Below are positions 55,201-64,000 of a stretch of 64,000 bases of DNA, piece after piece. This DNA is from Anisakis pegreffii (Eukaryota; Nematoda; Chromadorea; Rhabditida; Anisakidae): assembly GCA_035041965.1 (NCBI GenBank), contig JAPYMA010003015.1:62001-126000 (forward strand). Direction: 5' to 3'. Position numbers and translations under genes: made by a program. The notes under the pieces are model-generated. The model saw nothing but the letters and a program-made list of their open reading frames with translations. It made no database searches and was not told where the DNA came from. The stretch's first letter is position 1; the number at the start of each line of letters is the position of its first letter.

Positions 55201-56654
55201 TTACCATTTTAAGTTCGTGATGCAATGTTTGATCCCTTATTCAGCTAACACACTTCGAATTGATGGAAAAAAAGCAATCATAGTACTTTCATTGACTCGT
55301 TATCACCTTTCATAGAGATGATAATACGTTCAGCTTTGATTTATTGTGATTCACTCAACTTTACTGCTATCTTTGCGAGTGATTAGAGCATATGTGATAT
55401 CCTTTATCATTTAATGCATCGTTTCGAGCACTCAGTTAATTGTTATACTCTTTGCTTGTACCTTACAGACGTACAGTGCTATCGAAGCAGGTTGGGGGTG
55501 ATAATGCTGGCAGTGAGAAGTGGAACTGATAACAACCTATTATAACTCATTCACATATGTGAACGAGCAAAATAATACATCACCTGATGCCAGCACTCCA
55601 TGAATGCAGTCGTAGTTAATTCGTAATGGAACTCCCACAGAAGCATAAAAAGACCCGAAAGCTTCCAAACATTCCCAACTCACTGAGTTTCTGTCCAACT
55701 GTATGCTTTTTCAAAATTTTCGATAATTGAAGATTTCCATTAAATTTTTAATAACCTATACTACATTTCTTGGGATTTTATGGTGTTCCAATAGCTGAAG
55801 ATTTTGGAAGCATGATTTGTGATGAAAGCAATATCTATGAGAGGAGTTACGATGCCATATCAACAGTGAAAGATATTTTCAAATCATTACAATAGTATGT
55901 GAAGTATTTTTGATTACGTGTATACTTCTCCTGTTGAACGCTATCGCTGAACAGCATTACATTATGTTCGAATCATTGAAAACAATCGATTGCAAATTTT
56001 TATCGCGATTTTCAGCGAATTTCCAGTGGTGCTGCATTTTATTTTCGTCAACTTTTTCAGTACTAAATAAACCGTCAATAAACTCTAATAATCAAACAAC
56101 ACATTTTATTGCACTTCTACTCGTTCTCATTTTTGCTACTGGTTCTCATGTGCCAGCCCTTCTTCGTTGTTATTTGCCAATGGTGTACTATTCATCGTGC
56201 TGCCTATGAGCAGCAGTCTATATTGCGAGCAGTTTCATTTGCGGCAATAATCCTTTCTATCAATACAACATTCCATTGATTTGTGCTTAACAAACAAACG
56301 AAAACTCATCGGTTCTTCACCTATTGCGTCTTAAGATCATAAGATAATCTTTCTCTAAGAGAAAGTCGACCGGAAAGACTGCTAAACGTTGGAAACTTCT
56401 TCTTTTCAGTTGATTTTCTAATACAACTTCTGAGCATGTCCAGCTTTTTTTAGTGATTTTCATTATTTTATTGTGTTTTTGCACTTTATTTGCGGGTGTT
56501 GATAAAATGTATTGTTCGTTCACCATTAAAGAATTTCTGAGCAATGATCGCATAGTATTTCTAGGATGTTATTTGGAAAGCAAAAATTCCTTTAAAATGA
56601 TTTTTCTCGATTGACTGATTGCATTAGAGAGTTTACCGATGTTCTCACATCAGC
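52232..56654. other. Intergenic region between two divergent genes
   Basis: About 4.4 kb between the carboxypeptidase (-) and the aldo-keto reductase (+), presumably holding both promoters. It contains the 28-bp-period duplication at 53596-53645. Three overlapping open frames of 66-91 codons at 54070-54489 have no recognisable content. No other gene or RNA gene was identified. Confidence 0.55.
53596..53645. repeat. Perfect 22-bp direct repeat, period 28
   Basis: TTGATCTACTTAATTCATCT plus GA occurs at 53596-53617 and again at 53624-53645, with a 6-base spacer. A recent local duplication in intergenic DNA. Confidence 0.9.
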
Positions 56655-56664
56655 AAATTTTCAG
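56655..56664 (+). promoter_or_regulatory. Probable spliced-leader acceptor of the aldo-keto reductase
   Basis: CAAATTTTCAG ends at 56664, only 5 bases (GAAGA) before the start ATG at 56670. A consensus acceptor this close to an initiator with no coding exon upstream is the hallmark of nematode trans-splicing, where a spliced-leader RNA supplies the 5' end. A cis-spliced non-coding first exon is the alternative. Confidence 0.65.
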
Positions 56665-56669
56665 GAAGA

Positions 56670-58994
56670 ATGGTTGTGCAAATACCAAGCGTTAAGCTCG
56701 CCACTGGTGCGGATCTTCCCCTATTTGGGCTAGGCACATGGTTGGCCGACGATCCGCAATCTCTAACGGATGCGTTACGTGCGGCACTGGATGCCGGCTA
56801 TCGCCTTATCGATACGGCCTACGTGTACGGCAATGAAGCAGTTATTGGAAAGGTGCTCAATGAATACATATCAGCTGGAAAGTTGAAACGTTCCGAGTTG
56901 TTCATCACGAGCAAGGTGAGATACATCACGTTGAAATTTATCAGTTATTAAAATGTGAAATTGAGCAGTGATTTGCGACAGATTCTGTTCCCGGATCAGC
57001 ATTCCATGATGTTTCAATTTTTGGTCGCGCATTTCGCGTCGACCGTGCACATTTCACACACAATCCATACTGGATAATGCTCTGAAATGTCAAGAGCACT
57101 ATCCAATCTTGAGCAGTCTGAATCAATGAGCAGAGAAGTTTCTCAAGAGATTAGCCGACGTCTCGAGCATGGTTATTAGTTCGACGTGGAATTGAACGCT
57201 TCATCATCACATTTCAGCTCCCGTATCTGGCTCATTCTCCGGATGAAATTGAAGCGATGGTTGCGGGTCAATTGAAGGATCTTCAAACGGACTATTTGGA
57301 TCTGTATCTGATACATACGCCATGTCCTTGCAAACACCAACCTGGAAATAAGCACGGTGATTATCATGCGCTGTTGGAGAACGGACGAGTGGTGCCGGAT
57401 CTGATCGATCATCTGGACACGTGGAAAGTTTTGGAGAAACTCTTCAAAGAAGGCAAACTCAAAGTGAGCATGTTGACGACTGCAAAATTTGATGCATCAT
57501 TGTTCAGACACGAAGCATGAGCAGTTTACTGAGACTTCACGTGTTCAGGCAATAAACTTTTTCAGGCGATTGGAGTATCAAATTTCAATCAGAAACAGAT
57601 TCAGCATCTCCTCGACCACGGCACTGTTCAGCCACACAATTTGCAAGTAATATTCTTTCGTGCGCGATGTTTCTCACGTATCGTTTTTGTTTTTTGGTTG
57701 TTCCGGAGTGGTATGAAATCGGATATTCTATGAAATTACCACTAACAGTAATAAAAAAATTCTGGCTTAAAATACAGAAGTCGGTCCTATCCAAGAAATC
57801 GTTCATTAATGTTACTAAAAAACTCAACAGTTGGTGTTTCGCAGGTGGAAACGCATATCTATTGGCCTCAGAACGAGCTGTTCGAGTTCTGCAAGAAGCA
57901 CAACATCACGATGACTGCATATGGACCAATAGGATCACCGGGTCGGCAAGCGTTCAGACCTGAGGGCACATGGCCCGAAGGGGAGCCAATGAAGGATCCC
58001 ATCGTTGTAGATTTGGCCAAGAAATATAACAAAACTCCTGCTCAGGTGCAGTGCTCACTCTACTCCCATTAAGAACGCCATAATTGGCTAACAGAATTTA
58101 GACCACCACTTCATTTCTAGTGATGGACCTTCAAGAGATTTTTCTGATCAGCAATCACACACCATGATGGATCAATAAAGAACACTTCATTTAGCGGCTG
58201 AAAGTTAGCAGTGAAAAATCAGTGTGCTCTACTGCTAACATGCCTTGATATGGACTGTTTTCTTGAGTGCAGTGATGGACTATTTGTTGAGTTTTTGATC
58301 ATTTTATGGTGCAGATTCTGTTGCGTCATATGGTACAACGCGGTATCTCGACGATTCCGAAAAGTACAAAAGCGGAACGCGTACGCGAGAACATAAACAT
58401 TTTCGATTTTGCGTTGACCGATGATGAGGTGAAGCAATTGAACAGTGTCAAGACACACACCCGACTATTCGTCTTCGATTTGTTCGTTTTCATATCGATC
58501 TTTGCTACGACTGATTCTCGAATGAAACTTCATTTTAACAATATTTTATTCGCATTTCAATATGTATAATGTAGTACAACACAATATATTACTATCTGGC
58601 CAATATACTACCCCAACTATTGCTGGGGAGGAAGAAAAGATTTTAAAACAGGGAAAGGAGAATAGTAATTTTTCAGCATCGATCAGCACCGATTATTGCC
58701 TTAGTCGGAGCTTTTGATGAGAGTCACTGAAATTTCCAATATTTATGTTCTGCGAAAATCTTGCAAATTTCATTTTTTCATTTGTGAGGTATTCGACAAA
58801 TGGTAAGGAGATTTGAACGCAGTAGAGAGGATAACGGGCAAGCATTCGCTTTAATTGTTGTTGCATTCAAATGTGATTGGTCGATCATGCGATTTTTGCT
58901 TTTTGTTGTTTTCAGCTTCAGTGAACATCCGTTTTATCCGTTCGATGATGTGGATAAGTCGAAACTCAAAGAAGTTCATCTCACTTCGTTCTAA
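56670..58994 (+). CDS. Aldo-keto reductase, six exons, 339 residues
   Basis: Cytosolic NADPH-dependent reductase of aldehydes and ketones; the natural substrate cannot be told from sequence. Exons: 56670-56915, 57218-57463, 57566-57646, 57845-58045, 58315-58481, 58916-58994; phases agree and TAA ends the frame. The classical catalytic tetrad is present: D48 and Y53 (RLIDTAYVYGNE), K82 (last codon of exon 1, FITSK), H115 (DLYLIHTP). Cofactor-binding signatures are present too: GVSNFN at 167-172, Q191, and IPKSTKAERVREN at 272-284. The tail has the family pattern TRLFVFDFFSEHPFYPF. In place of the common NQxExHPY the protein has LQVETHIYWPQ around 190-200, so the pocket near this loop may differ. 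An insertion with CPCKHQPGNKHGDYH after LIHTP is longer than in some relatives, a loop that varies with substrate. Length is normal for the family. The start is the first ATG after the acceptor at 56664. Confidence 0.92.
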
Positions 58995-59214
58995 ACGCTC
59001 GTTGTTCGACTCTGTTCCCGTTTCCAGCTAACGAATGCTGATAAATCATCTCGTCTTCTTCCAATGTGCATCACTCAAGTCATCTATCCATTAGATCAAC
59101 ACTCGTATTCTATTCATTCAAGTGTTTCATCTTTATTGTTATCCGTATCATGCTTGTTATCGTTATCATTATTGTTATTTTCATGTGAAATCATTTCGAT
59201 CAGTTTTTAATACA

Positions 59215-59220
59215 AATAAA
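59215..59220 (+). terminator. Poly(A) signal of the aldo-keto reductase
   Basis: AATAAA 221 bases after the stop codon, in a T-rich then A-rich context and in the correct orientation. It is the first clear AATAAA after the gene. Confidence 0.65.
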
Positions 59221-61663
59221 TTGTAACGTTTTTGATGTCCAATTGCTGTCGATAACGTTTATTGTGATTGGAGTGAAAACCACTGATCATTGGTCATCTA
59301 AACTCGCCTTTTCTGAATCATGTGTTACGCAAAGCAGATCTCCGTATCAGCACCACTGAAAATCAGTTGAACAGTGATCATTGAGTGTCGTCATATTACA
59401 GCAATTATTTGGTATGCTAACACTATTTGACAACAAATAAGCAATAATATACATTTGTACGCAGTGAGGTATCAATTAAAGAACAGGAATTCGCTGCGTT
59501 GGTAGGCTATTGAGCGTTGATCATTATCGAAATAACCATATTCTCCCAACAGAAGCATAAACGAAAGCAAGAAATAAGATGGGGTTAACGCAATTTCATC
59601 TCTGAAAATTGATAGTATGTAAAGAATTCGGCCATAACGTGCAATGTATGCGAACACATAATGCAAACTTTCATTGTTTCTTCTGTTTTCGATAGCAAAT
59701 TTGCTAACATTTGGAGAATACTAAATAATTATTTGAAATTTTGCTGATGCATTACTGCTTCCGATTCTGTAAATGATGATTACGCTGTGAAGTTCGAAAT
59801 TCTACTCTTCAGTTTCGCCAAGCAAAATGACTTCAATCGGGAACATTTGACTCTTCAATAAATCTTCTGAATGACTGGGTGATTCACATGATCAATTGTA
59901 CAACATCACTGAATATATTCGAAAAACATAGAGGGACTAACAGGTAAGAGTAATGAATAAATGAGGTGTTTCAAGGGTACATGATCCAAACCATACAGAA
60001 CCAGGATGAGGAGATTATACGCTTGTGAAGAATTTGAAGAACCGTTTGGCTTTTGCAACAAAACATTTCGAGTTGAAATTTCCTGTGTGGTTCAACACCG
60101 TCATAACCGCAAGAATTGTTCAACATCTGTCGCGTAGTGGTTTTGATCAGTTTTGGAGCAATGAAACAGATAAAAAGGTACTGATAACTTGTTGAAAACA
60201 TCATCAACTCATCAAGTAATATTTAGAAAGACTCGGGTCCTCTTGTAAGAAAACATTGATATCAGGACTCAGTCATGATTTTTGAGATCAAGGACAATGA
60301 TGTTAACCTGAGCTATAACGAGTTCCTTCCTCCTTCGCCCTCGCAAATGAATCCTAGTTTGATTTATTTTAGAAAAATGTGCAAAATTTTTCTAAAGTTT
60401 CGGACCTATTCTCCCATAGAACATTTGGCAGCTGGAACTGGCTGCCTCTCGGTGTGATTAATAGGTGAATATAAAGTTTATCCTTTTACTGCATAATTGG
60501 TTCTATCCCTAATTAGTGAGTCTAATGAAAGTGCATGCTATTTGGTGTAACCACAATGCTGCTGTTCTTGTTTGTTGTGATACTTCGAAAGTCATAAATA
60601 AACAAAAAAAGCATTGAGACATCATCAAACGCACATACATCTGATGTAATTTTATCATCTGGTTCCGCTCACGTCAAGCATGCTTCCACAACGAAGCATT
60701 TTACATTTGAGCTTCTTGATTATTCAATATTTCCGCTTCGAATTACCATTGCTGTACCAGCAAAAAAATGTTCAGTTTCCTTCACGTGATGTTCTCGAAT
60801 AATTGCAGGTGCTGAAGCAAACAAATATTTACTAATAACGTCTTGATCACTTGATCATTCAATCATGCGATTGGAGAGTCGAACTCTGGTCCGCTTCTAA
60901 AAAACCTATAAAGTATTGAGACAACAACGATTACATTACTTTAAAGTATCGAAAAGAATATTCTCAATACTTTAAAAAAGTATCGAGTCATCACAAATTT
61001 CATGGATATATAACCCACCTCGTCTTCCGGCACCAGTCATTTTACGATTGCTTTCACAGCAAATCATCGTATCTCTTTTTGATTTTCATCATTATCGTCT
61101 TGTTTCGAAGCCAATCAGGCTTTTCATGTGGGTGATAATATTGAAATTGCGATTTTCAGCTCATGCTGAAATAGTCGCCGGATTTACACCTCTTACTATG
61201 GTTCAATGCTCTGATGGATTGGTGAAAAGAGCAAGGCATGTTGCAATTCCTCGGAAGTACGAATTATTGGTGTGTCATAGACGGAAAAACACCTTAATAA
61301 TGACACATTTATAGCTCTAGCCGAACTTCATAGGCCAGTTTCGTCTCCGATGCTACCAGATGTACTAAGTCGCGCACATTCGCCGAAAAAATGCTTCCTT
61401 TTCTCCTCGCTGAGAATAGAGAAGTGAAAATAGTCATGAAATCACAGATCTGTAACTACAATAATCATGTAATACGTATGATTGAAAGTTTGTGCCAAGC
61501 CTCCCGTTTGCTATGCGATGGATGAATGACAAAAGCATTGGTTCGTGTTATCGAGAAACAACGCTACAATCTGATCTTTATGAACGCATTTCATGCTCTT
61601 CTCAATCATCGTGAGCGAACCTACGTTATCAGAGCACAATCCGTTTGTACTGATTGCTGAGAT
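59221..61663. other. Intergenic region between the reductase and the satellite array
   Basis: No gene is supported. Contents are the inverted-repeat cluster at 60909-60974, a 43-codon cysteine-containing open frame at 60006-60137 (+), and open frames of 60-90 codons at 59472-59666 (-), 61048-61314 (+) and 61511-61696 (-) with no recognised motif. The last one runs into the first satellite unit. Confidence 0.5.
60909..60974. repeat. Inverted and direct repeats of an AAAGTATYGA motif
   Basis: TAAAGTATTGAGA (60909-60921) and TCTCAATACTTTA (60962-60974) are exact 13-base inverse complements 40 bases apart. Between and after them are further copies of AAAGTATCGA (near 60943 and 60978). The cluster could be a remnant of a small inverted-repeat element or a group of binding sites. 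Confidence 0.6.
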
Positions 61664-64000
61664 GATAGCTTTAATAAAATAGCAATAATTCCTCAACTAA
61701 GCAAAATCGCCCGACAAAATATATATTTTTCTCAATGCGGAGATTCTGCTCGATCGATTGGTGTGAAGAAATTGATATGTTGCTGGTCAAAGCTGAGGGC
61801 ACAGTAGCATTGAATACGCTAACCCCCATAGCATCAGAAAAATAGCTATATCTTATCGTACAGGGAGAACTTTTCGGCAGGCTTTTCATTTTTAGAAAGT
61901 AGAGACTCTGTCCAATCGAATGATGTACAAACATTGATATGTTTCCCGGCAAACCTGAGAAGACGGTAGGCTTGAATGTGTCAAACCTATATTTGTATAG
62001 TAATGTATAACATGCGTTGATCTATAGTGATCAAATGCATATCATTGAGTACATCAGCGCTAGTTGAGATAGCTTTAATAAAATAGCAATAATTACTCAA
62101 ATAAGCAAAATCGCCCGACAAAATATATATTTTTCTCAATGCGGAGATTCTGCTCGATCGATTGGTGTGAAGAAATTGATATGTTGCTGGTCAAAGCTGA
62201 GGGCACAGTAGCCTTGAATACGCTAACCCCCATAGCATCAGAAAAATAGCTATATCTTATCGTACAGGGAGAACTTCTCGGCAGGCTTTTCATTTTTAGA
62301 AAGTAGAGACTCTGCCCAATCGAATGATGTACAAACATTGATATGTTTCCCGGCAAACCTGAGAAGACGGTAGGCTTGAATGTGTCAAACCTATATTTGT
62401 ATAGTAATGTATAATATGCGTTGATCTATAGTGATCAAATGCATATCATTGAGCACATCAGCGCTAGTTGAGATAGCTTTAATAAAATAGCAATAATTCC
62501 TGAACTAAGCAAAATCGCCCGACAAAATATATATTTTTCTCAATGCGGAGATTCTGCTCGATCGATTGGTGTGAAGAAATTGATATGTTGCTGGTCAAAG
62601 CTGAGGGCACAGTAGCCTTGAATACGCTAACCCCCATAGCATCAGAAAAATAGCTATATCTTATCGTACAGGGAGAACTTCTCGGCAGGCTTTTCATTTT
62701 TAGAAAGTAGAGACTCTGCCCAATCGAATGATGTGCAAACATTGATATGTTTCCCGGCAAACCTGAGAAGACGGTAGGCTTGAATGTGTCAAACCTATAT
62801 TTGTATAGTAATGTATAATATGCGTTGATCTATAGTGATCAAATGCATATCATTGAGCACATCAGCGCTAGTTGAGATAGCTTTAATAAAATAGCAATAA
62901 TTCCTCAACTAAGCAAAATCGCCCGACAAAATATATATTTTTCTCAATGCGGAGATTCTGCTCGATCGATTGGTGTGAAGAAATTGATATGTTGCTGGTC
63001 AAAGCTGAGGGCACAGTAGCCTTGAATACGCTAACCCCCATAGCATCAGAAAAATAGCTATATCTTATCGTACAGGGAGAACTTCTCGGCAGGCTTTTCA
63101 TTTTTAGAAAGTAGAGACTCTGCCCAATCGAATGATGTACAAACATTGATATGTTTCCCGGCAAACCTGAGAAGACGGTAGGCTTGAATGTGTCAAACCT
63201 ATATTTGTATAGTAATGTATAATATGCGTTGATCTATAGTGATCAAATGCATATCATTGAGCACATCAGCGCTAGTTGAGATAGCTTTAATAAAATAGCA
63301 ATAATTCCTCAACTAAGCAAAATCGCCCGACAAAATATATATTTTTCTCAATGCGGAGATTCTGCTCGATCGATTGGTGTGAAGAAATTGATATGTTGCT
63401 GGTCAAAGCTGAGGGCACAGTAGCCTTGAATACGCTAACCCCCATAGCATCAGAAAAATAGCTATATCTTATCGTACAGGGAGAACTTCTCGGCAGGCTT
63501 TTCATTTTTAGAAAGTAGAGACTCTGCCCAATCGAATGATGTACAAACATTGATATGTTTCCCGGCAAACCTGAGAAGACGGTAGGCTTGAATGTGTCAA
63601 ACCTATATTTGTATAGTAATGTATAATATGCGTTGATCTATAGTGATCAAATGCATATCATTGAGCACATCAGCGCTTGTTGAGATAGCTTTAATTAAAT
63701 AGCAATAATTCCTGAACTAAGCAAAATCGCTCGACAAAATATATATTTTTCTCAATGCGGAGATTCTGCTCGATCGATTGGTGTGAAGAAATTGATATGT
63801 TGCTGGTCAAAGCTGAGGGCACAGTAGCCTTGAATACGCTAACCCCCATAGCATCAGAAAAATAGCTATATCTTATCGTACAGGGAGAACTTCTCGGCAG
63901 GCTTTTCATTTTTAGAAAGTAGAGACTCTGCCCAATCGAATGATGTACAAACATTGATATGTTTCCCGGCAAACCTGAGAAGACGGTAGGCTTGAATGTG
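61664..64000. repeat. 404-bp tandem satellite, five full copies and one partial, continuing past the window
   Basis: Units begin (GATAGCTTTAAT) at 61664, 62068, 62472, 62876, 63280 and 63684, a constant 404-base spacing; the last unit is cut at 317 bases by the window end. Inner copies differ at only a few positions, while the first copy carries the most changes (for example TCTGTCCAATCG for TCTGCCCAATCG), as expected at an array edge. Each unit shows an internal relation: TCTGCTCGATCG and TCTGCCCAATCG, ATTGATATGTT, and TAGCCTTGAATA and TAGGCTTGAATG recur 162 bases apart, so the unit grew from a smaller repeat. A 93-codon minus-strand open frame appears in full units, but 404 is not a multiple of three and copies differ by amino-acid-changing bases, so it is probably not a gene. 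Confidence 0.95.

Noticed and set aside
60880..60900. tRNA B-box lookalike (GAGTCGAACTCTGG)
   Set aside because: No cloverleaf, A box or terminator could be fitted; other GTTCGAAT words in the window are common background. No tRNA or rRNA gene was found.
61671..63972. Six copies of a small minus-strand gene
   Set aside because: The copies are units of a 404-bp satellite; the unit length is not a multiple of three and changes alter amino acids. Kept only as a low-interest observation.
61664..64000. CRISPR array
   Set aside because: Units are long, directly adjacent and nearly identical throughout, with no unique spacers; the host DNA is clearly eukaryotic.

Overview
This is an A+T-rich, gene-poor piece of eukaryotic nuclear DNA. 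It has three spliced protein-coding genes and the edge of a satellite array. Introns end mostly in the short TTTTCAG-type acceptor, introns run from about 100 bp to 2.6 kb, and two genes have a strong acceptor upstream of the first ATG with no coding exon before it, as expected for spliced-leader trans-splicing. These traits and the protein families suggest a nematode, probably a parasitic one with a large genome (an ascaridoid or other spirurine is a guess). No bacterial, organellar or viral gene was recognised.

Layout. 1-31162: no gene can be supported; simple repeats, hairpins, two hAT-like repeat scraps and a few weak exon candidates. 31306-41743 (+): nine-exon gene for a nuclear protein of about 701 residues with a C-terminal BAH domain of the BAHD1 type, a reader of H3K27me3-type heterochromatin. 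All splice phases agree in the model given. 42083-46505: intergenic, with one unexplained exon-like segment. 52105-46506 (-): thirteen-exon gene for a secreted or lysosomal serine carboxypeptidase (S10 family) of 543 residues with an intact catalytic triad. 52106-56664: intergenic, with short tandem duplications. 56670-58994 (+): six-exon aldo-keto reductase of 339 residues with an intact catalytic tetrad, probably trans-spliced 5 nt before its ATG. 59221-61663: intergenic, with a small inverted-repeat cluster. 61664-64000: five full copies and one partial copy of a 404-bp satellite that runs off the window; each unit is itself built from older diverged sub-repeats.

The three genes show no common pathway. 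The BAH gene and the carboxypeptidase are convergent; the carboxypeptidase and the reductase are divergent with about 4.6 kb between them. The points most worth following are the BAHD1-like protein, which combines a conserved aromatic cage with an eh1-like (Groucho-binding type) motif, and the higher-order structure of the satellite. I found no clear sign of a wholly new multi-gene system. All gene models come from reading splice signals and reading frames by eye, with family knowledge but no database search.
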